Assembly (NCBI RefSeq): GCF_009674885.1
Contig: NZ_WKKA01000006.1
Span: forward strand, 62,001 to 126,000
Source of the DNA: Paracoccus sp. S-4012
Lineage (GTDB): Bacteria > Pseudomonadota > Alphaproteobacteria > Rhodobacterales > Rhodobacteraceae
Reading direction: 5' to 3'
Length of the DNA: 64,000 bases
A program made the translations under genes and the position numbers. The number at the start of each line of letters is the position of its first letter. Within the stretch, counting starts at the first letter, position 1. Below, in pieces: positions 38,678 to 48,406 of this stretch. The notes under the pieces were generated by a model. It was not told where the DNA came from. It ran no database searches and worked only from the letters and a program-made list of their open reading frames with translations.

Positions 38678-40483
38678 ATGGCCCGCAGACCCGCTTCCAC
38701 CGTCGACCGGCCCACCACCCGGCGGGTCGGGGCGCTCGCGGCGCTCTGGCCGTTCGTGCGGCCCTATCGCGGCCTCCTCGCGGCGGCGCTCGTGGCGCTC
38801 GTCGCCACCGCCTCGGTCAGCCTCGTCCTGCCGCTCGCCGTGCGGCGGGTGGTGGACGGCTTCGACCAGGGCTCGGCGCTGCTCGACCAGTATTTCGAGG
38901 CGGCGATCGGGATCATCGCGCTCCTCGCGCTCGGGACCGGCCTTCGCTACTACCTCGTGACGCGGCTGGGCGAGCGGGTCGTGGCCGACATCCGGCGGGC
39001 GGTCTTCGACCGCGTGATCGCCATGTCGCCCTCGTTCTTCGAGCGGGTGATGACCGGCGAGATCATCAGCCGCATCACCACCGATACCACGCTGATCCTG
39101 TCGGTGATCGGCTCCTCGGTCTCGCTGGCGCTGAGGCAGTCGCTGGTCATGGCCGGCGGCCTGGCGCTGATGCTCTGGACCTCGCCGAAGCTCAGCGGGC
39201 TGGTCTTGCTGCTGGTGCCGGTGGTGATGGTGCCGATCATCGCGCTCGGGCGGCGGCTGCGGGGGCTGGGGCGCGAGAACCAGGACTGGATCGCGGCCTC
39301 CTCGGGCACGGCGTCGGAGACGCTGCTGGCCGCGCAGACCGTGCAGGCCTTCACCGCCGAGGCGGCCACCCGCGCCCGCTTCGCCGAGGTGACGGAGGCC
39401 AGCTTCGTCAGCGCCCACCGCCGCATCCGCATCCGCGCGCTGATGACGGTAATCGTCATCTTCCTGATCTTTGCCGGGGTCGCCGGCGTCCTCTGGATCG
39501 GCGCCCGCGACGTGCGGATGGAGACGATGACCGTGGGCGAGCTGGTCCAGTTCGTCATCTACGCGGTGCTGGTCGCCAGTTCCGCCGGCGCGCTGAGCGA
39601 GATCTGGGGCGAGATCCAGCGCGCCGCCGGGGCGACCGAGCGGCTGGGCGAGCTGCTGGCCGTGACGGACACGCTCACTGATCCCGCCGACCCGGTGCCG
39701 CTGCCGCGCCCGGCGCGCGGCGCGATCGGCTTTGAGGGCGTCACCTTTCACTATCCCTCTCGGCCCGATTCCCCGGCGCTCGAGGACGTGACGCTGGCGA
39801 TTGCGCCCGGCGAGACGGTGGCGCTCGTCGGCCCCTCAGGCGCGGGCAAGACCACCATCGTGCAGATGATCCAGCGGTTCTGGGATCCCGAACGCGGGCG
39901 TGTCACCATCGACGGCATCGACCTGCGCGACATGGCCCGCGGAGACTTCCGCCGCGAGATCGCCCTCGTCCCGCAGGAGCCGGTGATCTTTGCCACCACC
40001 GCGCGCGAGAACATCCGCTTCGGCCGCCCCGAGGCCAGCGACGCCGAGGTCGAGGCCGCCGCCCGCGCCGCCCATGCGCACGAGTTCCTGACCGCGCTGC
40101 CGCAGGGTTACGACAGCATGGTGGGCGAGCGCGGGGTGATGCTCTCTGGCGGCCAGCGGCAGCGCATCGCCATCGCCCGCGCCATCCTGCGCGACGCGCC
40201 GATCCTGCTGCTCGACGAGGCGACAAGCGCGCTCGATGCCGAGAGCGAGCGGCTGGTCCAGCAGGCGGTGGACGCGGTCTCGCGCGGGCGCACCACGGTG
40301 GTCGTGGCGCATCGGCTGGCGACCGTGAAGAAGGCCGACCGGATCGTGGTCATGGAGGCCGGCCGGATCGTCGCGATGGGCACCCATGAGGAGTTGGTGG
40401 CGCAGGGCGGCCTTTATGCGCGTCTCGCGCGGCTGCAGTTCGCCGATGGAGCGGCGCAGCCGACCGTCGCGGCGGCGGAGTGA
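38678..40483 (+). CDS. ABC exporter, fused membrane and ATPase domains
   Basis: 601 residues, one half-transporter that should work as a homodimer in the inner membrane. About six membrane helices occupy residues 25-310, followed by an ATPase with Walker A GPSGAGKTT, the Q-loop near LVPQEP, signature LSGGQRQRIAIARA, Walker B ILLLDEATSAL and the H-loop VVAHRLATVKKADR. It belongs to the MsbA/LmrA/BmrA-like group; substrate (lipid, drug or peptide) cannot be read from sequence. No accessory genes follow. Confidence 0.9.
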   Translation: MARRPASTVDRPTTRRVGALAALWPFVRPYRGLLAAALVALVATASVSLVLPLAVRRVVDGFDQGSALLDQYFEAAIGIIALLALGTGLRYYLVTRLGERVVADIRRAVFDRVIAMSPSFFERVMTGEIISRITTDTTLILSVIGSSVSLALRQSLVMAGGLALMLWTSPKLSGLVLLLVPVVMVPIIALGRRLRGLGRENQDWIAASSGTASETLLAAQTVQAFTAEAATRARFAEVTEASFVSAHRRIRIRALMTVIVIFLIFAGVAGVLWIGARDVRMETMTVGELVQFVIYAVLVASSAGALSEIWGEIQRAAGATERLGELLAVTDTLTDPADPVPLPRPARGAIGFEGVTFHYPSRPDSPALEDVTLAIAPGETVALVGPSGAGKTTIVQMIQRFWDPERGRVTIDGIDLRDMARGDFRREIALVPQEPVIFATTARENIRFGRPEASDAEVEAAARAAHAHEFLTALPQGYDSMVGERGVMLSGGQRQRIAIARAILRDAPILLLDEATSALDAESERLVQQAVDAVSRGRTTVVVAHRLATVKKADRIVVMEAGRIVAMGTHEELVAQGGLYARLARLQFADGAAQPTVAAAE

Positions 40484-40560
40484 GGGCCGCCGTGGGGCCT
40501 TACATGAAGAAGCTGGTGCAGGCGTTCCCGCTCTGACCGCAGGGCGGTCCGGCCAAGCGC

Positions 40561-41157
40561 TCAGCGCGGGGCGGCGTAGACCGCGGTCCAGTAGCCCATC
40601 CCGTCCGCGGTGAAGGCCCCGCCGATGCCGACCTCGCGCGCCTGCGGGTGGAGGATGTTGGCGAGGTGGCCGGGCGAGAGGTTCCACTGCGCGAGCGCCT
40701 GGCCGGCGTCCCAGCGGGGTCCGACGGCGATGTTCTCGGCCACGACCGCCCAGCCGTAACCCGCCTGCGCCAGCCTCGGGCCGGGGCCGCGGGTGGAGCT
40801 TCCGGCGTGGGAGAGCGTGCCGCGGGTGGCCATGTCGCAGGAATGCGCGGCCGCGGCGTGCGAGAGGGTGGGGTGCGCCCGCACCTTGGCGAGGCCACGG
40901 GCCACGCGCGCCTCGTTGGTCGCGGCGACGAGGGCGGCGGTCTCGGCCGCGGACGGGCCGGCGCAGGCGCCGGAGGGGGCGGCGACCCGCGCAGGGGCGG
41001 TTTCGGCGAAGCTGACGCTGTCGGCCGTGCGCGGGGACGCGGCTGCTCCCGGGCCGGGCGCCGGGACCGGCACCACCATGAGGCAGCCCGGCAGGGTGGC
41101 GACGAGGAAAAGGACGGCTGCGGCGCGGGGCAGCGCCGTCGAACGGGGGACGGTCAT
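40561..41157 (-). CDS. CAP-domain (SCP/PR-1 type) putative lipoprotein
   Basis: 198 residues. The signal ends in LPGC with C25 as the lipidation site. A Pro/Ala-rich linker precedes the CAP domain from about residue 75: VAATNEARVARGLAKVRAH, then LSHAAAAHSCDMATRGTLSH, GYGWAVVAENIAVG and WNLSPGHLANIL, which contain the usual His/Glu cavity residues. Secreted CAP proteins of bacteria have poorly known roles. It converges with the ABC exporter gene with a 77-nt gap. Confidence 0.85.
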   Translation of the reverse strand: MTVPRSTALPRAAAVLFLVATLPGCLMVVPVPAPGPGAAASPRTADSVSFAETAPARVAAPSGACAGPSAAETAALVAATNEARVARGLAKVRAHPTLSHAAAAHSCDMATRGTLSHAGSSTRGPGPRLAQAGYGWAVVAENIAVGPRWDAGQALAQWNLSPGHLANILHPQAREVGIGGAFTADGMGYWTAVYAAPR

Positions 41158-41436
41158 GCAGGGAGGCTCCGTGGCGGTCTTGACACGCGGAGGTTGTGGA
41201 GGACGGCGGCGGAAGATGCCAGAGGCGCGGTGGGCGGATCGCCGCTTTCAGCGGCGTGCCGCTCAGGTCGCGGACCAGCGGCGCGTGATTCCGTCCGCGG
41301 CGGGTTCAGAGAGGATCGGATGGGCCTGCCCCACGCGCGGAACCCGACGCGGCGTTCCCTGCCGCAGCCGCGCTTGCCCCCCGGGGAACTTTTGCTTCAT
41401 CCTCGCCGCAGGATGCGCACGGAGGGACACGGGACG

Positions 41437-43359
41437 ATGCCGCCATTCGACAGCCTTGCCGATCGCGATGCCATCGAGGCGGCCGCGCCCTGGGACAGCC
41501 TTGATCTGCCGAAGACGCTCTACGGCTATCTGACCCGCACCCGCGACCGCTTCCCGGACCGCCCGGCGGTCAGCTTCCAGATCCTGTCGAAACCCCATTC
41601 CCGCGCCTGCACGCTCACCTGGGACGAGTTCCATCAGCGCGTCACCGAGACCGCCAACCTCTTCCGCGACCTCGGCGTCGGGCCGGATGATGTCGTGGCC
41701 TATCTGCTGCCGAACTGCCTCGAGACCGCGGTCGTGCTGGTCGCGGGCGCGACGGCGGGCATCGTCAACCCGATCAACCCGTTGCTCGAACCCGAGCAGA
41801 TCGCCGGCATCCTGCGCGAGACGAATGCCAAGGTGCTGGTCACGCTCAAGGCCTTCCCCAAGAGCGACGTGGCCCAGAAGGCCGCGCAGGCGGTGGCCGA
41901 GGCGCCCAATGTCGAGGCCGTGCTGGAGGTGGACCTCGCGCCCTATCTCTCCGGCATCAAGCGCGTGGCGGCGCGGCTGCTGCGGCCGCGGGTGAAGCTC
42001 CGCCACAACGCCCGCGTGCTCGACTTCGAGGCAGAGGCCTCGGCCCACAAGCACACGCGCCTGACCTTCGAGAACCCGGACCAGGACCGCATCGCGGCCT
42101 ATTTCCACACAGGCGGCACCACCGGGCTGCCGAAGGTCGCGCAGCACAAGTATTCGGGGATGATCTACAACGGCTGGCTTGGCTCGGAGCTTCTGTTCAC
42201 GTCGGATGACGTGCTGATGTGCCCGCTGCCGCTGTTTCACGTCTTCGCCGCCTATCCGGTGTTGATGGCCTGCATCGGCTCGGGCGCACATCTGGTAATG
42301 CCGACGCCAGCGGGCTACCGCGGCGAGGGGGTGTTCGACAACTTCTGGAAGTTGATCGAACGCTGGCAGGCGACCTTCCTCATCACGGTCCCGACCGCCA
42401 TCGCTGCGCTGATGCAGCGCAAGGTGGATGCCGATGTCGGCACGCTGAAGACCGCGATCTCGGGCTCGGCGCCGCTGCCGGTCGAGCTTTACAACCGCTT
42501 CAAGGAAGCGACCGGGGTCGAGATCGCCGAGGGCTACGGGCTGACCGAGGCGACCTGCCTCGTCAGCGCCAACCCGCCCTTCGGCCGCAAGAAGGTCGGC
42601 TCGGTCGGCATCCCGTTCCCGCATACCCGCGTCCGCATCCTGCGCCACACCGATGCCGGGCCGGTGGACTGCGGCGAAGGCGAGGTGGGCGAGATCTGCG
42701 TGGCCAATCCCGGCGTGCTGCCCGGCTCGACCTATGTCGAGGCCGACAAGAACCGCGACCTGTTCGCCGAGGGAATTTACCTGCGGACCGGCGACCTCGG
42801 CCGGATCGACGCCGACGGCTACCTGTGGATCACCGGGCGGGCCAAGGACCTCATCATCCGCGGCGGCCACAACATCGACCCGGCCGAGATCGAGGCCGCG
42901 ATGATGAGCCACCCGGCCGTCGCCTTCGCCGGCGCCGTGGGCCAACCCGACGCCTTCGCGGGCGAACTGCCCTGCGTCTATGTCGAACTGGTGGATGGCG
43001 GGAAGGCCAGCCCCGAGGAACTGTTGGAGCACGCCCGTGCCCGTGTGAGCGAGCGCGCCGCGGTGCCGAAGCATGTCGAGATCCTCGACGTGCTGCCGAA
43101 GACCGCGGTCGGCAAGATCCTCAAGCAGCCGCTGCGCGCGCGCGCCATCGCGCGGGTGCTGGATGCGGAGCTGAGACCGCTCGGTGCCGATGTCGGCGAG
43201 GTGACGGAGGACCGCAGACGCGGCCTCGTCGCCCGTATCCGTCCCGGCCCGAAGACCGACCCGGAGGCGCTGCGCCGCAAGCTCGGCGAGTTCGCGCTGC
43301 ACTGGGAATTGATGGAGGACGCCGCCGGGCCCGCGGATCAGAAGACGTCGAGAAGGTAG
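41437..43359 (+). CDS. Acyl-CoA synthetase / AMP-dependent ligase
   Basis: 640 residues. Activates a carboxylic acid as acyl-AMP and transfers it to CoA. The P-loop motif is FHTGGTTGLPKVAQHKYSG; other core motifs are EGYGLTEATCLVSANPP, YLRTGDLGRIDADGYLWITG and RAKDLIIRGGHNIDPAEIE, and the catalytic lysine lies in PKTAVGKILKQPLR. I chose the ATG ten bases after GGAGGG; an ATG 8 codons earlier is also possible. The C-terminal ~100 residues after the catalytic lysine are longer than in many relatives. Chain-length preference is not evident. The 3' end overlaps a small gene on the other strand by 22 nt. Confidence 0.88.
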   Translation: MPPFDSLADRDAIEAAAPWDSLDLPKTLYGYLTRTRDRFPDRPAVSFQILSKPHSRACTLTWDEFHQRVTETANLFRDLGVGPDDVVAYLLPNCLETAVVLVAGATAGIVNPINPLLEPEQIAGILRETNAKVLVTLKAFPKSDVAQKAAQAVAEAPNVEAVLEVDLAPYLSGIKRVAARLLRPRVKLRHNARVLDFEAEASAHKHTRLTFENPDQDRIAAYFHTGGTTGLPKVAQHKYSGMIYNGWLGSELLFTSDDVLMCPLPLFHVFAAYPVLMACIGSGAHLVMPTPAGYRGEGVFDNFWKLIERWQATFLITVPTAIAALMQRKVDADVGTLKTAISGSAPLPVELYNRFKEATGVEIAEGYGLTEATCLVSANPPFGRKKVGSVGIPFPHTRVRILRHTDAGPVDCGEGEVGEICVANPGVLPGSTYVEADKNRDLFAEGIYLRTGDLGRIDADGYLWITGRAKDLIIRGGHNIDPAEIEAAMMSHPAVAFAGAVGQPDAFAGELPCVYVELVDGGKASPEELLEHARARVSERAAVPKHVEILDVLPKTAVGKILKQPLRARAIARVLDAELRPLGADVGEVTEDRRRGLVARIRPGPKTDPEALRRKLGEFALHWELMEDAAGPADQKTSRR

Positions 43360-43415
43360 AGGATGATGATGATCGGGATCGGGATGCCGATGAGCCAGGC
43401 AAGGGCGCCCTTCAT
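43338..43415 (-). CDS. 25-residue membrane microprotein
   Basis: A single hydrophobic helix of 25 residues: MKGALAWLIGIPIPIIIILY followed by LLDVF and TGA. AAAGGA lies 6-7 nt before the ATG, a strong ribosome binding site. The IPIPIII core is the kind seen in tiny unannotated membrane proteins of other bacteria, but I cannot name a family. It is antisense to the last 22 nt of the acyl-CoA synthetase gene. No basic tail beyond the N-terminal Lys, so the topology is uncertain. Confidence 0.6.
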   Translation of the reverse strand: MKGALAWLIGIPIPIIIILYLLDVF

Positions 43416-43555
43416 GTGATGTCCTTTCGCGGTTGCTTCGGGGTGGCAATGCCCCGGTAGCGGCCGCGTTCCCGGTCAGGACGCTTGCCAGCCCGACCGA
43501 GTCGGCCTCATGCTTCCGGGTGCGGCAGCGCGCCGCACCGAACGGAGGTGCTCCC

Positions 43556-43738
43556 ATGAAGCTCCCGATCCTTGCGGCCGTGCTGGCGATCGCCGCCGCC
43601 GGCAGCGTCGCGGCCCAGACCGCGCCGACGCCTGCGCCCACCCCGCCCGTCGCCGCGCCGACCGACACGACACCGCCGGTGGTCCTGCCCTCGGGCGGCC
43701 ATGACTGCGGCTCCAAGGGGCGGCAGCTGACCTCCTGA
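43556..43738 (+). CDS. Small secreted Pro/Thr-rich protein
   Basis: 60 residues with GGAGGTG before the ATG. Signal peptide MKLPILAAVLAIAAAGSVAA with likely cleavage before QTAP, leaving a ~40-residue periplasmic peptide that is mostly Pro/Ala/Thr and ends SGGHDCGSKGRQLTS with one cysteine. No family recognised. Stands alone, converging with the DsbA-like gene. Confidence 0.6.
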   Translation: MKLPILAAVLAIAAAGSVAAQTAPTPAPTPPVAAPTDTTPPVVLPSGGHDCGSKGRQLTS

Positions 43739-43749
43739 GGCGGCCGGCC

Positions 43750-44364
43750 TCAGCCCAGCGTCTCGCGGGCACGGGCGATCATGGCCTGAAGCTCCTCCAG
43801 GCTGGCACGGCCGAAATGCCCTTCGTCGCCCGCGATCAGCGTGGGCGTCCCGACCAGCCCCATGTGGTCGGCCAGTTCATGCGAGCGCGCGATATGGGCC
43901 GCGACCCGCTCGGCCTCCATCTCGGTGCGCATCCGCCCCAAGTCGATCCCCTGCGCCTCGGCCACCCGCAGCACCGTGGGCTCCGCCGCGCGGTTCTTCA
44001 GCCCCATCAGCCCGGCATGCATCGGCCAGTATTTCCCCTGGTCGAGCGTGGCGAGGGCCGCCCGCGCCGCAAACTCCGACCCCTCGCCGAAGACCGGCCA
44101 CTCACGGAACACGATCCTGAGGCCCGGATCGGCCGCGATCAACCGCGGGATCTCGGGCATGAGCTGGCGGCAGAAGGGGCAGTTGTAGTCGAAGAACTGC
44201 GTGAGCGTGATGTCGCCCTCGGGATTGCCGAGGACCGGCGCGTTCGGGTCGCGCTCGAGCGCCTCCCGCAGCGCCTCGGGCATCGGGTTGTCCCGTGCGA
44301 GGCCGAGGGCCGGCAGGGCGATGAAGGCGGCACCGAGGGCGAGGGCATGGCGGCGGGTCGGCAT
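43750..44364 (-). CDS. DsbA-family thiol:disulfide oxidoreductase
   Basis: 204 residues. Signal sequence at 1-24, beginning TRRHALALG, which could be a Tat signal. The thioredoxin-fold active site is C62-P-F-C65 (FFDYNCPFCRQLMPEI). The helical insertion follows, and the cis-Pro loop is GLVGTPTLIAGDEG near residue 175. Resembles the DsbA/Com1-like group rather than classical E. coli DsbA, whose active site is CPHC; the role may be oxidation or isomerisation of periplasmic proteins. Confidence 0.85.
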   Translation of the reverse strand: MPTRRHALALGAAFIALPALGLARDNPMPEALREALERDPNAPVLGNPEGDITLTQFFDYNCPFCRQLMPEIPRLIAADPGLRIVFREWPVFGEGSEFAARAALATLDQGKYWPMHAGLMGLKNRAAEPTVLRVAEAQGIDLGRMRTEMEAERVAAHIARSHELADHMGLVGTPTLIAGDEGHFGRASLEELQAMIARARETLG

Positions 44365-44498
44365 GGCGGTCCTTTCCGGTCGGATGGGCCATGGGTAAGG
44401 GGCCGCGTGGGGGCGGGCCAGTCACGATGGGGTGGGTGGTGCGGGCGAGTGCCGGCGGCGAGACCGCGGCGATGTCCGACGATCCCATTTGCCCCGCC

Positions 44499-46154
44499 TC
44501 AGCGCGTGAATTTCTTGTACTTCACCCGCTTCGGCTCGATGCTGTCCGGCCCTAGGCGCCGCACCTTGTCCGCCTCATACGCCTCGAAGTTCCCCTCGAA
44601 CCACTCCACATGCGCATCGCCCTCAAATGCGAGGATATGCGTGCAGAGCCGATCGAGAAAGAAGCGGTCGTGCGAGATGATGACCGCGCAGCCGGCGAAA
44701 TCCTCCAGCGCGGCTTCCAGCGCCTGCAGCGTCTCGACGTCGAGGTCGTTGGTCGGCTCGTCCAGCAGCAGCACGTTGCCGCCGGATTTCAGCAGCTTCG
44801 CCATGTGGACGCGGTTGCGCTCGCCGCCCGAGAGCAGGCCCACCTTCTTCTGCTGGTCGCCGCCCTTGAAGTTGAACGCCCCGGCATAGGCGCGGCTGTT
44901 CATCTGCGCGTCGCCGAGCTGGATCACCTCGGCCCCGCCGGAGATTTCCTCCCACACCGTTTTCGACGGGTTCAGCGCGTCGCGGGACTGGTCGACGTAG
45001 GACAGTTGCACCGTGTCGCCGAAGAGGATCTCGCCCGCGTCGGGCTCTTCCTGCCCGGTCAGCATGCGGAACAGCGTCGATTTGCCGGCGCCGTTCGGGC
45101 CGATCACGCCGACGATGCCGCCGGGTGGCAGGCTGAAATCGAGCCCTTCGATCAGCAGCTTGTCGCCGAAGGCTTTCGCCAGGCCCTTCACCTCGATCAC
45201 CCGGCCACCGAGGCGGGGGCCGTTCGGGACGATGATCTGGGCGCTGCCGACCTTCTCGCGTTCGGATTTCGCGGCCATCTCGTTATAGGCGTTGATCCGG
45301 GCCTTCTGCTTGGCCTGCCGCGCCTTCGCCCCGGCGCGAATCCATTCCAGCTCGCGCTCCAGCGATTTCTGCCGCGCCTTGTCCTCGCGCGCCTCCTGCT
45401 CCAGCCGTTTCGCCTTCTGCTCCAGCCAGGCGGAATAGTTGCCCTCGTAGGGAATGCCGCGGCCGCGGTCGAGTTCGAGGATCCAGCCGGTGATGTCGTC
45501 GAGGAAGTAGCGGTCGTGGGTCACGATCAGGATCGTGCCGGGATATTCGATCAGGTGCTTCTGCAGCCAGGCGATAGTCTCGGCGTCGAGGTGGTTCGTG
45601 GGCTCGTCCAGCAGCAGCATGTCGGGCGCTTCCAGCAGCAGCTTGCAGAGCGCGACCCGCCGCCGTTCGCCGCCCGAGAGGGTCTCCACGTCGGCATCGT
45701 CCGGCGGGCAGCGCAGCGCCTCCATCGCCACGTCCACCTGGCTGTCGAGATCCCACAGGTTCTCGGCGTCGATCTCGTCCTGCAGCTTCGCCATCTCCTC
45801 GGCGGTCTCGTCCGAGTAGTTCATCGCCAGTTCGTTGTAGCGGTCGAGCTTGGCCTGCTTGGCCTTGACGCCTTCCATGACGTTGCCGCGCACATTCAGC
45901 GCCGGGTCAAGCTGCGGCTCCTGCGGCAGGTAGCCCACGGTCGCGCCCTTGGCGGCCCAGGCCTCGCCGGAAAAGTCCTTGTCGATGCCAGCCATGATCC
46001 GCAGCAGCGTGGACTTGCCCGCGCCGTTCACGCCGACGACGCCGATCTTCACGCCGGGCAGGAAGTTCAGGCGGATGTTCTCGAAGGTCTTCTTGCCGCC
46101 GGGATAGGTCTTCGAGACGCCATCCATGTGGTAGACATACTGATACGAGGCCAT
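44499..46154 (-). CDS. ettA: Energy-dependent translational throttle protein EttA (ABC-F)
   Basis: 551 residues. Two ABC domains in one chain without membrane segments: Walker [14 protein letters not shown] and [13 protein letters not shown], Walker [13 protein letters not shown] and [12 protein letters not shown], both LSGGE signatures. Between them is the charged linker ([20 protein letters not shown]) that reaches the ribosomal P/E sites. ABC-F EttA binds the E site and gates elongation according to ATP/ADP. Length and the early [18 protein letters not shown] match EttA rather than Uup or resistance ABC-F proteins. Confidence 0.95.
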   Translation of the reverse strand: MASYQYVYHMDGVSKTYPGGKKTFENIRLNFLPGVKIGVVGVNGAGKSTLLRIMAGIDKDFSGEAWAAKGATVGYLPQEPQLDPALNVRGNVMEGVKAKQAKLDRYNELAMNYSDETAEEMAKLQDEIDAENLWDLDSQVDVAMEALRCPPDDADVETLSGGERRRVALCKLLLEAPDMLLLDEPTNHLDAETIAWLQKHLIEYPGTILIVTHDRYFLDDITGWILELDRGRGIPYEGNYSAWLEQKAKRLEQEAREDKARQKSLERELEWIRAGAKARQAKQKARINAYNEMAAKSEREKVGSAQIIVPNGPRLGGRVIEVKGLAKAFGDKLLIEGLDFSLPPGGIVGVIGPNGAGKSTLFRMLTGQEEPDAGEILFGDTVQLSYVDQSRDALNPSKTVWEEISGGAEVIQLGDAQMNSRAYAGAFNFKGGDQQKKVGLLSGGERNRVHMAKLLKSGGNVLLLDEPTNDLDVETLQALEAALEDFAGCAVIISHDRFFLDRLCTHILAFEGDAHVEWFEGNFEAYEADKVRRLGPDSIEPKRVKYKKFTR

Positions 46155-46245
46155 GATCCGCTCCTGTCCGCTGGTTGCGGGCTATCTAGGCGCTCGCACG
46201 GGGAAGCGGAAGGCGGGCCGCGCCGGGGCGCGGCCCTGGTCGCGG

Positions 46246-47460
46246 TCAGCTCTCGGGCTCGGAGAGGAAGGCGCGGATCTGCTCGCCGGCCTGCGCGATG
46301 CTCACCACGCCATCGAGGTGGCCCATGACGCCCTGAAGCTCGACCACCTGCACCGGCGTCCCGTCCGAGCGGATGATGGCCGCGGTCTCGCGCACCGCGT
46401 CGCCGGAAAAGACCTCGTCCTCGTTCGAGTGGATGATGAGCACCGGCACGTCGATCGCCTTCAGCCCGTCGAAGATGTCGCCGTCGGTGCCACCCGCCAC
46501 GAAGAGCTGGTTGGCGCGCGCGAGGTAGAGGAGGTGGTTCGCGTCCGCCGATCCCGCCCGCGCCGCGCCGCCGTCATTCAGGGTCTGGACGACCTTGAAC
46601 TCATGCTGCCAGGACTGGCCCGGATCGGCGTCTTCGGCGGTCCAGTCGCGGCCGAAGGTCGGATTGTAGAACTCGGGCGAGCCGGCGTGGAAGGTCACGA
46701 TCTTCAGCGCCTGGGCGAGGCCCGCGTCGGGCGCGGTGCCGCCGTAGTAGTCGCCGCCGTTCCAGTTCGGATCGAGCCGGATCGGCGCGGCCCAGATGTC
46801 GAGCCAGGCGATCAGCCCCGCATCGGCATAGCCCGAAGCGATGACCGGGATCACCCGCTCGAGCTTGTCGGGATGGCGCGCGGCCCAGTCATAGGCCTGC
46901 AAGCCGCCCATCGAGGCGCCCATGACCGCGTGCCACTTCTCGATCCCGAGTTGCTGCATCAGCCCGTGCTGGGTCTCGACGAAATCGCCGATGGTCATGA
47001 TCGGGAAGTCCATGCCCCAGGGCTCGCCGGTGGCCGGGTTGACCGTCGCGGGGCCGGTGGTGATGACGTTGGGGTTCTTCGCCCCGAGGTTCACCGGCGT
47101 GTCGGCCGAGACGACGAAATATTTGTCGGTGTCGATCGGCTTGCCGGGGCCGATGATCGAATCCCAGTAGCCCGGCGCCGGGTCGTTCTCGGCATATTTC
47201 CCGGCGGCATGCGAGTTGCCCGAGAAGAAATGCGTGATGAGGATGGCGTTGTCTTTCGCCTCGTTCAGTGTGCCGTAGGTCTCGTAGCCGAGGGTCATCT
47301 CGGGGATCGTCTCGCCGCCCTCGGTGACGAAATCGGCGAGGGTGAAGCTCTGCTTCTCGACCAGTTCGTCGAGGGCGAGGGCGGGTCCGGCGGCGAGGCC
47401 GAGACCGGCGGCGAGGGCGAGACGGGAAAGGGCGGGGCGGGAAATCTGGGCAAGGCGCAT
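46246..47460 (-). CDS. Exported alpha/beta hydrolase, MetX-like
   Basis: 404 residues. Same fold and motifs as homoserine O-acetyltransferase: LGYETYGTLNEAKDNAILITH, nucleophile Ser in GASMGGLQAYDWA, acid Asp in SNEDEVF, His in GHLDGV. Unlike cytoplasmic MetX, it has a signal peptide (ALSRLALAAGLGLAAGPALA), so it acts in the periplasm. That makes methionine synthesis unlikely; hydrolysis of an ester is more plausible. AGGAG lies 8 nt before the chosen ATG. It stands alone, next to ettA. Confidence 0.85.
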   Translation of the reverse strand: MRLAQISRPALSRLALAAGLGLAAGPALALDELVEKQSFTLADFVTEGGETIPEMTLGYETYGTLNEAKDNAILITHFFSGNSHAAGKYAENDPAPGYWDSIIGPGKPIDTDKYFVVSADTPVNLGAKNPNVITTGPATVNPATGEPWGMDFPIMTIGDFVETQHGLMQQLGIEKWHAVMGASMGGLQAYDWAARHPDKLERVIPVIASGYADAGLIAWLDIWAAPIRLDPNWNGGDYYGGTAPDAGLAQALKIVTFHAGSPEFYNPTFGRDWTAEDADPGQSWQHEFKVVQTLNDGGAARAGSADANHLLYLARANQLFVAGGTDGDIFDGLKAIDVPVLIIHSNEDEVFSGDAVRETAAIIRSDGTPVQVVELQGVMGHLDGVVSIAQAGEQIRAFLSEPES

Positions 47461-47539
47461 CCGGGGCTCCTGTGGGTCGGTCATGCGCCTGCGATGAGGC
47501 CCGCCGCGGGGCGACCTGTCCAGTCTTTTTACAACCGGC

Positions 47540-48406
47540 TCAGCGGATCGCCTCCAGGAACGCCGGCCCGAAACTCTCGCGCAGATAGTCGTATTGCGGC
47601 GCGAATCGCGCTCGCAGTGCCGCCATTGCAGGCTCCGGCAGCGCGATCTCTCTCGGACCCTCGAAGACCACCGTCTGCGGGTTGCGGTAGTCCCAGTCCA
47701 CCAGACCGCAGAACCGCTCCACCTCGGCCAGCAGCCCGCGCGGGTCGGACTTGATCCGGCCATAGGGCAGCACCAGCAGCCGGTCGCCCGCATGCTTTTG
47801 CCAGCGAGGCAGGTTGGCCGCATAGTCGCCGCGGTCGCCCAGCACGGGGTTCTCGACCTCCCGCAGCCAGTCGTCCAGCGTCTTCGGCCGCCGCTTCTCG
47901 CGGGCGAGATTCATGCGAAGCTGCGAGGCGGCGCGGTCGGCGGGGTCGCGGATCAGGTAGATGAACCGCGCCCGGTCGAGCCATTCGGCCATGAACTGCA
48001 CGCCGTCCTCGGGGAGGGTCGAGTATTCCGGCGTCACGTCGATCGGAAAGCTGCCCTTCGGCGCCGGATGGAAGATCCACCGATACCAGGGTCGGGTATA
48101 CATGTGCCGCGAATTGGCCACGCGGTCGAGATAGCTGTCCATCTGCGGCGGGATGACCCCACCCCGACGCTGGAAGCGGGCGCGGATCTCGGCCGGCTTG
48201 TTGCGGTAATGCCAGCGGATCCAGTAGCGGTGTTCGGGAATGTAGAGGTGGTTGAAGAAGTGGATTTCCTTGAAGGGCGTGGTCCAGACCTGCGGGTGTT
48301 GGCCCAGCATCTGGCTCAGCCACGAGGTCCCCGCCTTCTGCGCCCCGATGCCGACGATCAGCGGTTTGCGGGACTTGCCCTCCGGGTCCCAGCGGAGGTC
48401 AGCCAC
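47540..48406 (-). CDS. Sulfotransferase
   Basis: 288 residues from a GTG that overlaps the upstream methyltransferase stop by 8 nt; longer in-frame starts are arginine-rich shadow sequence. PAPS-binding loop GIGAQKAGTSWLSQML near residue 18. RFIYLIRDPADRAASQLRMN near 130 is the 3'-phosphate motif with conserved Arg/Ser. It resembles bacterial heparan-sulfotransferase-like proteins with FKEIHFFNHLY after the PAPS loop. Acceptor unknown. It is translationally coupled to a restriction-modification-like pair, an odd partner. Confidence 0.85.
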   Translation of the reverse strand: MADLRWDPEGKSRKPLIVGIGAQKAGTSWLSQMLGQHPQVWTTPFKEIHFFNHLYIPEHRYWIRWHYRNKPAEIRARFQRRGGVIPPQMDSYLDRVANSRHMYTRPWYRWIFHPAPKGSFPIDVTPEYSTLPEDGVQFMAEWLDRARFIYLIRDPADRAASQLRMNLAREKRRPKTLDDWLREVENPVLGDRGDYAANLPRWQKHAGDRLLVLPYGRIKSDPRGLLAEVERFCGLVDWDYRNPQTVVFEGPREIALPEPAMAALRARFAPQYDYLRESFGPAFLEAIR

